NCBI RefSeq assembly: GCF_050874005.1
Contig: NZ_JBNMJV010000010.1
Location: 13,108-77,107, forward strand
Direction: 5' to 3'
DNA length: 64,000 nucleotides
Origin: Huintestinicola sp050874005
GTDB taxonomy: Bacteria; Bacillota; Clostridia; Oscillospirales; Ruminococcaceae
Part shown: positions 33,107-41,662 of the stretch, piece by piece
How positions within the stretch are numbered: the first letter of the stretch is position 1
Layout of the letters: the number at the start of each line of letters is the position of its first letter
The notes under the pieces: model-generated
Seen by the model: the letters and a program-made list of their open reading frames with translations, nothing else
Database searches by the model: none
Told to the model about the DNA's origin: nothing
Made by a program: the position numbers and the translations under genes

Positions 33107-34477
33107 TTAAAGGGGAAGAACGCTGTGCTTCTTGGGGAGACGCTTGTTAAGGCGCTTTCCTGCGGTTATGTCAAGAACGCCCATAACTGCGCTTCTTACG
33201 CTCTCGGCAGGGACAACATCATCAACGGCGCCCTTTTCTGCTGCGGCAAATGCGGAAGCCTCATTCTCGGCGTACTCTGCGGCTACCTTGTTTCGCTCTG
33301 CGGCAAGGTCATCAGCGCCTTTGAGCTTATCGTGATACAGGAATTCCGCTGCTGTCACGGGGTCTATGGGAGCAATGACTGCCTCGGGAAGTGCAAATAC
33401 CTGATCTGCAGCGGCGTTTTTGCCTGCGAATGCGATAAATGACGCACCGTATGCCTTTCCGCTTACTACTGCGATCTTTGCACAGGTGGCGTCTGCATAT
33501 GCACCCGAAAGCCTTGCGGCAGCCCTTACGGACTCTGCTCCGCTCATATCGAAGCCCTCGGTGTCCACAACGGTAACAACGGGAATGGAGAATGCGTCAC
33601 AGAGACGTACAAATCCCGCAAGCTTTGCGCAGTCATCGGCGGTAAGCTTATCCGAAGCTTTGCCTGCGGCGGCAATGCCTGCTGTTGTACCTCCGATGGT
33701 GCAGAGTGCTGTCACAGATGCCTTTCCGAAGCCTGCACGAAGCTCAAGAACGCTGCCCTCGTCGGCAATGCTCATAACGCTGTCCGAAGCGCTTTCAAAG
33801 GAAACAGCGGCAGGTGCGTCAAACTCATACTCGGGCAGAGGAGACAGGTTATTCTGAGGCATAAGGGAGAGATATTTACGAACGCTCTCCATAGCCGCTG
33901 TATCATTCTCGGCAACAGCCGATACAACACCGCTCTCTGCGGCAGCCTTTGCGGAAGAGTCTCCGCCCACAGCAGCGTAAAACTCTGCGCCCTCGGTCAT
34001 TACCACATAATCTGCAGCTGCGGCAACGACCGCCATACTGCCTGCGCACACGCCTGCGATGACCGAAACTGTGGGAACAACTCCCGAGAGATTTCCTGCC
34101 TCAAGGAGCATTGCGCTGTATGCGTTAAGAGCATCTGCGCCGTCCTCAATGAACGCTCCGCAGGAGTCGTAAATGCCTACTACGGGAACGCCGTTTTTAG
34201 CGGCAAGGTCGAACATTCTGCACACCTTTTCCGAATGTGCTCTGCTTACAGCTCCCTTAGCCGATGTGCTGTCCTGAGAGAAGGCATAGGCGGGACAGCC
34301 GTTTATATATCCGTAAGCGGTCACAACGCCCGAAGGGTCTCCTCCTGCGCTCCGACCGTTCGCTGTTTCTGTAAATACGCCGTCGTCAAAAAGAGCCGAG
34401 AGCCTTTCTCTTGCGGGGCAGGCAGCCTTTGCCGCCGTATATTCCGCCAGCTTCGACTTCTGACTTTCAGTCATCAT
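33107..34477 (-). CDS. Acyl-CoA carboxyltransferase subunit (transcarboxylase 12S / MmdA-like)
   Basis: ATG 34477 is chosen because GGAGGA lies 6 bases upstream. The 456-residue protein has the crotonase-fold carboxyltransferase halves, with IYDSCGAFIEDGADAL in the first and IPVVTVVDTEGFDMSG plus AYGASFIAFAGKN in the second. It is shorter and more divergent than methylmalonyl-CoA decarboxylase alpha subunits (about 510). Together with the carrier and OadA-like subunits it fits the three-part transcarboxylase that moves a carboxyl group from an acyl-CoA to pyruvate. The specific acyl-CoA is not clear. Confidence 0.78.
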   Translation of the reverse strand: MMTESQKSKLAEYTAAKAACPARERLSALFDDGVFTETANGRSAGGDPSGVVTAYGYINGCPAYAFSQDSTSAKGAVSRAHSEKVCRMFDLAAKNGVPVVGIYDSCGAFIEDGADALNAYSAMLLEAGNLSGVVPTVSVIAGVCAGSMAVVAAAADYVVMTEGAEFYAAVGGDSSAKAAAESGVVSAVAENDTAAMESVRKYLSLMPQNNLSPLPEYEFDAPAAVSFESASDSVMSIADEGSVLELRAGFGKASVTALCTIGGTTAGIAAAGKASDKLTADDCAKLAGFVRLCDAFSIPVVTVVDTEGFDMSGAESVRAAARLSGAYADATCAKIAVVSGKAYGASFIAFAGKNAAADQVFALPEAVIAPIDPVTAAEFLYHDKLKGADDLAAERNKVAAEYAENEASAFAAAEKGAVDDVVPAESVRSAVMGVLDITAGKRLNKRLPKKHSVLPL

Positions 34478-34540
34478 ATTAGTTCCTCCGTTTCCGGGCG
34501 CATTACGCTGCGCCGACAACTAAAAATTTATCCGAGTATA

Positions 34541-34569
34541 ATTATACAACATTTTCTCACAAGTTACAA
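34541..34569 (-). promoter_or_regulatory. Promoter of the transcarboxylase-like operon
   Basis: On the minus strand TTGTAA (34569-34564) and TATAAT (34546-34541) with a 17-base spacer, about 60 bases before the first start codon. Confidence 0.7.
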
Positions 34570-34647
34570 GAAAAATCCGGGATTTTTTTTATCTTTCGCA
34601 ATTTTTTACAATTTGTCAAAAAAATCACAAATCAAAAGTCTGACCGT

Positions 34648-34932
34648 TCAGTCAAGATAATAATGCTCCGCACATTCCGCAAGTATCCTTTCCGGGTCAT
34701 TTCCCTCTATATCAAGCATTTCCGCCTTTATCAGCACAGCCCTGCCTATGCCGAAATAGTTTTCAGCCATATCCTTTATATAGTCAGCGGGTGACGACCC
34801 GCAGCGAGACGTTCTATAATTTACTTGGGCATCATAACTGTCGGCTCGGTAACGATACAAATAAACTGCCCGGTAAGTATATTTATTATAGCACATTTGC
34901 TCCGAAATGTCAATGCATTTGCATCGGGTCAT
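34648..34932 (-). pseudogene. Possible gene remnant joined to a dispersed repeat
   Basis: The open frame ends with 46 residues (DYIKDMAENYFGIGRAVLI and onward) that look like coding sequence, while its first half runs through the dispersed repeat copy at 34787-34859 and has a Cys/Tyr-rich, unlikely composition. This suggests that the repeat landed in or next to a gene and cut off its start. No ribosome site supports any start. The function is unknown. Confidence 0.3.
34787..34859 (-). repeat. 73-bp dispersed repeat, copy 2 (inverted)
   Basis: Read on the minus strand it begins TATCGTTACCGAGCCG, contains TATAGAACGT and ends in the GCGGGT/ACCCGC hairpin, as in the copy at 16889-16961. The middle part differs between copies. 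Confidence 0.7.
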
Positions 34933-34965
34933 AGGATTTTATCAATGCTATTGCCATAATTTGTG

Positions 34966-34994
34966 TTGACTTAATAGAAAAAGTATGATAAAAT
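34966..34994 (+). promoter_or_regulatory. Promoter of the zinc ribbon/TPM gene group
   Basis: TTGACT at 34966-34971 and TAAAAT at 34989-34994 with a 17-base spacer; it implies a 5' leader of about 140 bases. Confidence 0.7.
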
Positions 34995-35037
34995 ATAAAA
35001 GAAATAATTTCTTTTTGCCAAACAGAAAAGAGGTAAT

Positions 35038-35093
35038 GTTTGAAAATCAGAGATTTTCAAACCAAGTTTTGTTTTTCGGACTAAAGTCCGAAA
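35038..35093 (+). promoter_or_regulatory. Two perfect hairpins in the 5' leader
   Basis: GTTTGAAAATC/GATTTTCAAAC (35038-35062, 11-bp stem) is followed by TTTCGGACT/AGTCCGAAA (35074-35093, 9-bp stem). They lie between promoter and start codon and do not match a riboswitch that I know. Confidence 0.5.
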
Positions 35094-35141
35094 TTTTCTG
35101 ACGAAAGCCACAAAACTCTTTATGAAAGGATGGTCATTATA

Positions 35142-36209
35142 ATGAGCATCACCGCATTCAAATGCCCCTGCTGCGGAGCGGAGCTGACATTCTCCTCCGA
35201 AGCACAGAAAATGTCCTGCGAATACTGCGGCACCGAGCTTGATGTGGAGGCTGTAAGTGAGCTTTCACGAAATGAGCAGTCCTCCGATGATATGAACTGG
35301 AGCACCGTTTCCGAAACTACGGTGGGCCTTGAGGGCGATATATGCACCTACACCTGCGGCTCCTGCGGAGCAGAGATAACCGGCGACAGAAGTCTCGGCG
35401 CAACCACCTGTCCCTACTGCGACAGCCCCTTTGTGGTAAACGACAAGTTTGACGGTATGCTGAAACCGGATTACGTTATCCCCTTTAAGGTGGATAAAGA
35501 TAAGGCTATTGCCAAATTCAAGGAGTTCTGTAAAAAGCGTCCATTGCTCCCCGGCAATTTTATGTCCTCCCACCGCATTGAGAGCGTTCAGGGTATGTAT
35601 GTCCCCTACTGGCTCTTTGACTGCGGAGCAAAGGCACATTTCCGTTTCAGAGCCAACAGAGTTTCCTGCTGGACTGAGGGAGACTACGATGTTACAAGGA
35701 CAGATCATTATATGCTGGTAAGAGACGGCTCGATGGAATTTGACCACGTTCCCGTTGACGGCACAACAAAGCTGCAGAAGGAGATAACCGAGGCTATCGA
35801 GCCTTTTGACCCCTCGGGTGCCACGGCATTTAACCCTGCCTATCTTTCGGGATATCTTGCGGACAAATACGATGTTTCCGCAGAGGACAGCCGTCCGAGA
35901 GCCGATGAACGTATAAAGGAAAGCGTTGAATACGCTTTCAGGCAGACTGCGGATACATATACGGGCGTTATGGTGGAAAACTCCAACATATCCCTTGAAA
36001 ACGGTCAGATACATTACGCTCTTATGCCGATGTGGCTTATGACCGCAAAGTATGACGGAAAGCTTTACACCTTTGCTATGAACGGTCAGACAGGAAGATT
36101 TGTGGGCGAGCTGCCTATTTCCCGGGCGAGGTTCTGGGGATTGTTTGCGGCGATCTCGGCGGTCTCCGCTGCGGTGCTGGCGATAATCCTCGGATTTCTC
36201 GGCGTATAA
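35142..36209 (+). CDS. Zinc ribbon protein with C-terminal membrane anchor
   Basis: ATG 35142 is preferred over 35130, which touches the AAAGG site. The 355-residue protein has four CxxC pairs in the first 110 residues (CPCCG, CEYCG, CGSCG, CPYCD), forming two zinc ribbons, then a beta-rich domain with the CGAKAHFRFRANR region and one C-terminal membrane helix (about 330-352). Such proteins are often loosely named TFIIB-type zinc ribbon or helicase-like, but no enzymatic motif is seen. It heads a group with a small membrane protein and a TPM-domain protein, which suggests an envelope role. Confidence 0.65.
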   Translation: MSITAFKCPCCGAELTFSSEAQKMSCEYCGTELDVEAVSELSRNEQSSDDMNWSTVSETTVGLEGDICTYTCGSCGAEITGDRSLGATTCPYCDSPFVVNDKFDGMLKPDYVIPFKVDKDKAIAKFKEFCKKRPLLPGNFMSSHRIESVQGMYVPYWLFDCGAKAHFRFRANRVSCWTEGDYDVTRTDHYMLVRDGSMEFDHVPVDGTTKLQKEITEAIEPFDPSGATAFNPAYLSGYLADKYDVSAEDSRPRADERIKESVEYAFRQTADTYTGVMVENSNISLENGQIHYALMPMWLMTAKYDGKLYTFAMNGQTGRFVGELPISRARFWGLFAAISAVSAAVLAIILGFLGV

Positions 36210-36226
36210 TAAGGAGGGGTACACTT

Positions 36227-36334
36227 ATGAGTCTCAAAAAAGTCATTACGGCATTTTTGGTTTCTTTCTGCACATCTGCGGCGGTGTCCCTTATACTCCA
36301 CGCAATCGACAGATCTGACAGGGAGGAAAAGTAA
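36227..36334 (+). CDS. 35-residue single-pass membrane peptide
   Basis: AAGGAGGGG stands before ATG 36227 and the frame gives a 35-residue peptide with one hydrophobic helix (about residues 6-25) and a charged DRSDREEK tail. It lies between the zinc ribbon gene and the TPM-domain gene, with the RBS of the latter inside its last codons. It is probably real because spacing and ribosome site are good. Confidence 0.6.
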   Translation: MSLKKVITAFLVSFCTSAAVSLILHAIDRSDREEK

Positions 36335-36338
36335 GCAT

Positions 36339-37094
36339 ATGAAGAAGATATTAGGGACTTTCTGCGCTCTTGCCTGCTCTGCGGCTGTACTGCTTGCAGG
36401 GGGGGTGACTGCTTCTGCGGAAAGCGAATATAAGGTATATGATAACGGCGATCTCCTGTCGATGGACGAGGAAGTCGCTCTTGAAGATAAGCTTATGGAC
36501 ATTGCCGTTACATACGGTCAGGACGTTATAGTTTATACTACCGACAGTATGGACGGTATGGACGCTGAGGATTACAGCTACTATTTAATTGACGAACTTG
36601 ATGCAGGCATTGACGGCAGCGGTATAATTTACCTTGTTTCTATGGAATACAGGGATTATTATATTCGTGGTTTCGGCAATATGTATGACGAGATAATGAC
36701 ACATTCTATCATTGATGATACGGCTGACGAGCTGCGTCCCTATCTTACTGACGGAAAGTATTACGAAGCTTTTGACAAGTACGCCGACAAGGTCCTTTCG
36801 GAAATACAATATGTTGAAGAGTATGGTCCCAATGAGGAACCTTCTTATGCTATTCCCATTGGTATAGGCTGCGGTCTTTTGATTGGTCTGATTACCGTAC
36901 TTGTGATGAAGGGCAGTATGAAAACTACACGTGCCGAAACTATGGCGAATAATTATGTCCGTCAGGGAAGCTTTAAGCTTACAAATTCACGTGACATTTT
37001 CCTCTATTCTCAGGTAACAAGGACTAAGCGGGCTTCCGACACAAGCACCACAAGCAGCGGTGGGAATACCGGCGGAAGCGGCGGCAAGTTTTAA
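36339..37094 (+). CDS. Secreted TPM-domain protein
   Basis: The 251-residue protein has a signal peptide (residues 1-28), a TPM domain (about 30-160, with VYDNGDLLSMDEEVALEDKL and DGSGIIYLVSMEYRDYYI), one membrane helix (about 170-190) and a Gly/Ser tail ending GGSGGKF. TPM domains are found in envelope proteins and some have phosphatase activity. The C-terminal gly-rich tail is typical of the YgcG group. The GGAGG ribosome site overlaps the end of the 35-residue peptide gene. Confidence 0.75.
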   Translation: MKKILGTFCALACSAAVLLAGGVTASAESEYKVYDNGDLLSMDEEVALEDKLMDIAVTYGQDVIVYTTDSMDGMDAEDYSYYLIDELDAGIDGSGIIYLVSMEYRDYYIRGFGNMYDEIMTHSIIDDTADELRPYLTDGKYYEAFDKYADKVLSEIQYVEEYGPNEEPSYAIPIGIGCGLLIGLITVLVMKGSMKTTRAETMANNYVRQGSFKLTNSRDIFLYSQVTRTKRASDTSTTSSGGNTGGSGGKF

Positions 37095-37106
37095 GGAAGT
37101 TTTATT

Positions 37107-37433
37107 ATGAAAAACATCTGGACGGGAAAGCGGGAGAGGAAATTCTCCGCCGCTCCCCTGCTTATATTCGGCGTGGGTGCGGTCTTTACGCTGATAGCTT
37201 TGTCAAATTCCCGGAGCGCAAATGAAGAGCTTAGACAGAGCAGCATCAAGGAAAGCATTTCCAAGGCAGCGGCGCTTTGCTATGCGGCGGAGGGGGCTTA
37301 TCCCGAGAGCCTTGATTACCTTGAGGATAATTACGGCGTAAGGACAGAATATGACAATTTTACGGTGCACTACAGCTATGCGGGCGGAAATATCCCCCCC
37401 GACATAATCGTTACCCCAAAAACGAAAGGATAA
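37107..37433 (+). CDS. Small membrane protein with pseudopilin-like outer part
   Basis: The 108-residue protein has one N-terminal membrane helix (about 16-33) and an outer part with KAAALCYAAEGAYPESLDYLEDNYGV, a pattern often seen after pilin-like helices. There is no prepilin G-FTLIE site. It lies between a TPM protein gene and ispD. Function unknown. Confidence 0.6.
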   Translation: MKNIWTGKRERKFSAAPLLIFGVGAVFTLIALSNSRSANEELRQSSIKESISKAAALCYAAEGAYPESLDYLEDNYGVRTEYDNFTVHYSYAGGNIPPDIIVTPKTKG

Positions 37434-37440
37434 TTTTAGT

Positions 37441-38142
37441 ATGGATACGGTTTCGGTCATCATTGCTGCGGGCGGCAGGTCTCAGCGTATGGAGGGAGTT
37501 AACAAGCAGCTTGCCCTTCTTCGGGGAGTTCCCGTTATTGCCCGTTCGATGATGGTTTTTCAGGGGCTTGAGGAAGTGGGCGAGATAATCGTTTCCGCTC
37601 GTCCCGAGGATATTGGTACGGTGGAAGGCATTGCCAAGGAGTACGGCATTACCAAGTTTGCAGGCTGTGCAGAGGGCGGAGAGACCCGTCAGCAGTCGGT
37701 GGTGAACGCTCTGAAAAGGGTATCGAGAGAGACTTCTCTGATTGCCGTTCACGATGGGGCACGTCCTCTTGTCAAGGCTGAATTTATAAAACAGTGCATA
37801 AGGGACGCTTCCATATTCGGCGGTGCGGCTCTTGCTGTTCCCGTAAAGGACACCATCAAGCAGGCGGAGGGCGGCTTTGTTACCGACACCCCCGACAGGA
37901 ACAGGCTTTATATAACCCAGACCCCTCAGATATTCAAGAAAAAGCTTTATTTTGACGGGGTGAATTTTGCGGGAGATCACGGTCTTGATTTTACCGATGA
38001 CTGCCAGCTTGCGGAGGCGGTGGGGGGCAAAATTCATCTTACTCATTCCGATTACAGGAACATTAAAATAACCACTCCCGAGGATATGGCTATTGCTGAG
38101 GCTATTCTCGGGGCTTTGGAAAGGAAGGACAGCGGGGTATGA
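37441..38142 (+). CDS. ispD: 2-C-methyl-D-erythritol 4-phosphate cytidylyltransferase
   Basis: The 233-residue protein has the nucleotidyltransferase start IIAAGGRSQRMEG and the later VHDGARPLV and TPQIFKKK motifs. IspD joins CTP and methylerythritol phosphate in the MEP pathway. Its end overlaps ispF by ATGA, so both are made together; with the IspH fusion at 22.8 kb three MEP steps are in this window. Confidence 0.93.
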   Translation: MDTVSVIIAAGGRSQRMEGVNKQLALLRGVPVIARSMMVFQGLEEVGEIIVSARPEDIGTVEGIAKEYGITKFAGCAEGGETRQQSVVNALKRVSRETSLIAVHDGARPLVKAEFIKQCIRDASIFGGAALAVPVKDTIKQAEGGFVTDTPDRNRLYITQTPQIFKKKLYFDGVNFAGDHGLDFTDDCQLAEAVGGKIHLTHSDYRNIKITTPEDMAIAEAILGALERKDSGV

Positions 38143-38621
38143 TAAGGATAGGTCACGGCTATGATGTTCACAAGATGGTACCGGGAAGAAAGCTTATACT
38201 TGGAGGGGTGGAGATACCCTATTCCTTCGGGCTTTTAGGGCATTCGGACGCTGATGTTCTCACCCACGCTGTTATGGACGCTCTTCTGGGTGCCTGTGCG
38301 CTGGGGGATATCGGAAAATATTTTCCCGACAATGACCCTGCCTGGGAAAACGCTTACAGCATTGAGCTTCTGAAACAGGTAACGGCGCTCCTTCGGGATA
38401 AGGGCTATGCGCCGTATAACATCGACTGCACGGTGGTATGTCAGAATCCCAAGCTCTCGCCTTATACGGAAATTATCAGAGAGACCCTTGCAGGCGCTAT
38501 GGGGATTGACGTTTCCTTTGTGAGCGTCAAGGCGACCACCGAGGAGAAACTTGGCTTTACAGGCTCGGGACAGGGTGCTGCGGCTCACGCTGTATGCACG
38601 GTCACGGAGCTTTCGGAGTAA
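38139..38621 (+). CDS. ispF: 2-C-methyl-D-erythritol 2,4-cyclodiphosphate synthase
   Basis: The 160-residue protein starts RIGHGYDVHKM with the zinc ligand pair Asp-x-His, then LLGHSDADVLTHAVMDALLGA and the final KATTEEKLGFTG loop. IspF forms the cyclic diphosphate intermediate of the MEP pathway as a trimer. It is coupled to ispD by a four-base overlap. Confidence 0.94.
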   Translation: MIRIGHGYDVHKMVPGRKLILGGVEIPYSFGLLGHSDADVLTHAVMDALLGACALGDIGKYFPDNDPAWENAYSIELLKQVTALLRDKGYAPYNIDCTVVCQNPKLSPYTEIIRETLAGAMGIDVSFVSVKATTEEKLGFTGSGQGAAAHAVCTVTELSE

Positions 38622-38646
38622 ATTAAATTTCAGGAGGAAAAATATT

Positions 38647-39261
38647 ATGAACAAAAAATCAGTTTACAAGATATCCTACGGTCTTTTCGTTCTCACCGCT
38701 TCGGAGGGAGATAAGGACAACGGCTGTATCGTTAACACCGTTATTCAGCTTACAAGCGACCCTATGCAGATAGCTGTTACGGTGAACAAGGGCAATCTCA
38801 CCCACGATATGATAAAGAACACGGGCAAGTTCAACGTTTCTGTTATTGACCAGACTGCTCCCTTTGAGCTGTTCAAGCATTTCGGTTTTCAGAGCGGCAG
38901 GGACTCTATGAAGTTCGGCACTCCCGATTCCTACAAGTTTGCTCCCAAGTATGCGGACAACGGTCTGCTTTATGTAAGCGCATATGCAAATGCGTTTATG
39001 TCGGGTAAGGTTGTCAAAGAGGTCGATCTCGGCACTCACACTATGTTCATTGCGGAGATGACCGACGGCGAGGTGCTTTCGGACAAGCCTTCTATGACAT
39101 ACGAGTATTATCAGGCAAATGTTAAGCCCCGTCCTGCCGCTCAGAAGAAAACAGGCTGGGTATGCAAGGTCTGCGGCTACGTTTACGAGGGCGAGGAGCT
39201 GCCTGCGGATTTTGTATGCCCTATCTGCAAGCACGGTGCTGTGGATTTTGAAAAGAACTGA
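38647..39261 (+). CDS. hrb: High-molecular-weight rubredoxin (flavin reductase-rubredoxin fusion)
   Basis: ATG 38647 is placed behind CAGGAGGAAA. The 204-residue protein has a flavin reductase-like FMN-binding domain (about 1-150, with GLFVLTASEGDKDNGCIVNT) and a C-terminal rubredoxin domain with WVCKVCGYVYEG and CPICKHG, giving the four Cys ligands of one iron. In Moorella the equivalent Hrb protein feeds electrons to a flavodiiron protein. The flavodiiron gene here is 11 kb away, so the link is functional by inference. A terminator follows. Confidence 0.85.
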   Translation: MNKKSVYKISYGLFVLTASEGDKDNGCIVNTVIQLTSDPMQIAVTVNKGNLTHDMIKNTGKFNVSVIDQTAPFELFKHFGFQSGRDSMKFGTPDSYKFAPKYADNGLLYVSAYANAFMSGKVVKEVDLGTHTMFIAEMTDGEVLSDKPSMTYEYYQANVKPRPAAQKKTGWVCKVCGYVYEGEELPADFVCPICKHGAVDFEKN

Positions 39262-39275
39262 TACTTTCTTGTACG

Positions 39276-39312
39276 AAAAAAGAACCGCTTCTTCGAAAGC
39301 GGTTCTTTTTTC
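39276..39312. terminator. Two-way terminator behind hrb
   Basis: AAAAAAGAACCGCTT and AAGCGGTTCTTTTTT pair around TCTTCGA-type loop bases. Confidence 0.88.
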
Positions 39313-39392
39313 AAATAGCAACATAATTCATTTTACGTGCGGGATTTTGACATAATAAATTTGGTTTGCGGCACATAATATTTCAATCAAAT

Positions 39393-40463
39393 TTAGTAAC
39401 CAAGCTCTTCAAGATAATCTTTGATCGCCTGATTGAGAAGCTTAAGCTCATCTTTGCTCATAGCCGAATCCAAATCGATCTGAACATACTGTCCATAAAT
39501 ACCGATAGGTTCAGTCTGATGAAATCCCACACTATGATGGTCATCAAACTTGTAGCCACTGTGGCTGGTCACTATGTGATACCACTCGTGAGTTGTTCCG
39601 CCCATTTTGTTTTCTGCCGAGATCTTCAGCCAATATCCCCTTTCCGTATCGCGGTCAGAAGTCGGTTCATAATCATATGCCCCTGTGATCTTTACGGATG
39701 TGGGAGAGTTAAACTGTTCAATATACTTAAACATTTCGGAGGCGATCTTTTGTCCCCGGTCGGAAAGCTGGTAGAAAGCAGGCAACTCACCTTGCAATAT
39801 ACCGTTTTCGTCAAATGTGCAGCGGTTTCCGTCAACGGTTATTGTAGCATTCCGAGCCATTTTTCCATCCGAGAAAAAGTAATAGGTCTGACTTCCGTAT
39901 TTCATCCAGCCTGTTTGTGCCTCATAGGAGGATTTGTTAAAATAGTATGCATTTTCACCGACTACCGCCCAACCTGCAGCAAGCTTTCCATCTCTAAAAT
40001 GATATGTCTTGCCTTCACTTTTGACCAATCCCGTAAAATCAGCGGAGGGCGAAGCAGGAAGGTCATACAGCTTTGTCTTTGCGGAAACTTTTCCGCTTAC
40101 TGCCCCCTCGGTATATCCGTTATCCGTTTTTTTCAGAACAGCGACTTTAAAATAATATTTCGTATCCTTAGAAAGCCCTGTGACCTTGCATGAGGTACCC
40201 TTGATGTTTTTGTATTTTTTATACATTTTTAATTTTGGATCGTATTTGTAGACCCTGTAAGCATCCGCACCTTTTACATCAGACCATTTTAAGGTAATTG
40301 ATGTGGTTTTGGCAGTGTATGAAAAATTTGAGGGAGCGCTTTCCTTTACGGAAGATACAGCCGATGTTTCGGCATAAACAGCATTATTAGAGACAGGCAC
40401 TGTTCCCACACACATTACTGCGGATAGAAAAGCTGCGGCAAACATAATTTTCTTTGATACCAT
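39393..40463 (-). CDS. Secreted protein with Fn3 domain and cell-wall-binding repeats
   Basis: The 356-residue protein has a signal peptide (1-31), a fibronectin type III domain (about 42-132, with ITLKWSDVKGADAYRVYKYD), then Trp/Tyr/Gly repeats of choline-binding type (KLAAGWAVVGENAYYF, TGWMKYGSQTYYFF, TITVDGNRCTFDENG), and a C-terminal domain of about 120 residues with HEWYHIVTSHSG. The repeats usually hold proteins on the cell wall. The last domain is not recognised. CAGGAG stands before the ATG. It is a single-gene unit. Confidence 0.75.
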   Translation of the reverse strand: MVSKKIMFAAAFLSAVMCVGTVPVSNNAVYAETSAVSSVKESAPSNFSYTAKTTSITLKWSDVKGADAYRVYKYDPKLKMYKKYKNIKGTSCKVTGLSKDTKYYFKVAVLKKTDNGYTEGAVSGKVSAKTKLYDLPASPSADFTGLVKSEGKTYHFRDGKLAAGWAVVGENAYYFNKSSYEAQTGWMKYGSQTYYFFSDGKMARNATITVDGNRCTFDENGILQGELPAFYQLSDRGQKIASEMFKYIEQFNSPTSVKITGAYDYEPTSDRDTERGYWLKISAENKMGGTTHEWYHIVTSHSGYKFDDHHSVGFHQTEPIGIYGQYVQIDLDSAMSKDELKLLNQAIKDYLEELGY

Positions 40464-40659
40464 TTTTACAACATCTCCTGATAATTATTTGAGTCTTCCA
40501 TTACAGCAATCCACAAAAATATCCAGCCAAGTTCGGCAGTCTATTTCCGGTCTTGCTGTCTTGCTATAGTATCAGAACAGTAAAACGTTTTTTATAACGT
40601 TCGGCAAAAAATTTACTTAAGGCTTTAACAGCATAGAATGATTTTTCACACCTCCCGTC

Positions 40660-40872
40660 TCAAAGCTTCAAAGGATTTTTTTCAATAAGTTTATCTCTTT
40701 CTTTTGAGCATAGCTTGCACATTCTTAACGAACCATTTGAATATGCCACAGCATCATTTTCGGAAGAAAAAAATTTGTATATCCGATCATCAAGGCAACC
40801 CTTGCTGTGATGGCAGTAATTTTTAATATGCAGCACACCGGTACCGGTATTATAAATATACTGTTTTCCCAT
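40660..40872 (-). CDS. Small Ada-type cysteine protein of unknown role
   Basis: The 70-residue protein has YNTGTGVLHIKNYCHHSKGC and a late MCKLC, a Cys/His spacing that recalls small Ada-like metal-binding domains in clostridial proteins. GGGAGGAAC precedes the ATG. No partner gene is seen. The family resemblance is from memory. Confidence 0.55.
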   Translation of the reverse strand: MGKQYIYNTGTGVLHIKNYCHHSKGCLDDRIYKFFSSENDAVAYSNGSLRMCKLCSKERDKLIEKNPLKL

Positions 40873-41098
40873 TAACGTTCCTCCCGTAATTATTTGCCTG
40901 CCGAATAAAGAAATTTTTGTACTTTACCGTTTTAACTGCCTGTAATACTTGAATTATGGATAAGACCGAATGGAGTCTTTACTACTTAATATTATAGTAT
41001 TCATTATGCGGATTGTAAAGTATATTGTACTCGTTTTGAGCATAATAACAAAAAGCCTCCTCATTTCCTGTATAATTTGCTTATAAGGATGTGATAAT

Positions 41099-41413
41099 AT
41101 GGCATTTGGCGATAAATTAGCGGAGCTTCTTGAAGAAAACGGGATATCTCAAAGGGATTTTGCATCAGCCCTCAATATTGCTCCCACGACCCTGAACGGT
41201 TATATAAAAAACAGACGTCAGCCCGACTTTGAGCTTGTAAAAAAAGCCGCTTTTATTCTCGGTGTCACAACGGACTGTCTGCTTGAATATAATTTCGGCG
41301 CAGAACTGACCGTAAAGGAGCTTTCCCTTATCACAAAGCTAAGAAAACTAAACAAGTGTCAGCAGGAAATAATATATGATCTTGTAGACCTAACAATAAA
41401 AAAATCCGAATAA
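41099..41413 (+). CDS. XRE-family transcriptional regulator
   Basis: The 104-residue protein is a helix-turn-helix domain (about 4-60, ISQRDFASALNIAPTTLNGYIKNRRQPDFE) plus a short helical end. It would bind DNA as a dimer; targets are unknown. A TATAAT at about 41071 stands ahead, without a clear -35. No toxin or phage gene is next to it. Confidence 0.82.
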   Translation: MAFGDKLAELLEENGISQRDFASALNIAPTTLNGYIKNRRQPDFELVKKAAFILGVTTDCLLEYNFGAELTVKELSLITKLRKLNKCQQEIIYDLVDLTIKKSE

Positions 41414-41581
41414 AATACTTGTTTTGCATATTTTTCTGCCGCAATAATTCTTTTATGAAAAATATATATCACTAAACAATCGCCCCTCCCCAGGGAAATC
41501 ATTTCGAGATGTGACTTAACAGCAATATTGATTCCCGTGTATTTCAATGCAAAAACGAGTGGCTGCAGGCTCAGCCTGCGC

Positions 41582-41611
41582 TTGACAAAATCACTTTAAA
41601 TATGGTATAAT
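41582..41611 (+). promoter_or_regulatory. Promoter of the transglutaminase lipoprotein gene
   Basis: TTGACA at 41582-41587 and TATAAT at 41606-41611 with an 18-base spacer; a GCAGGC/GCCTGC palindrome (41574-41589) overlaps the -35 box. Confidence 0.75.
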
Positions 41612-41662
41612 TAAACAAAATGGGATAATAGCGGCAGGGTGCCGGAAACGGGCGGTGATGGT

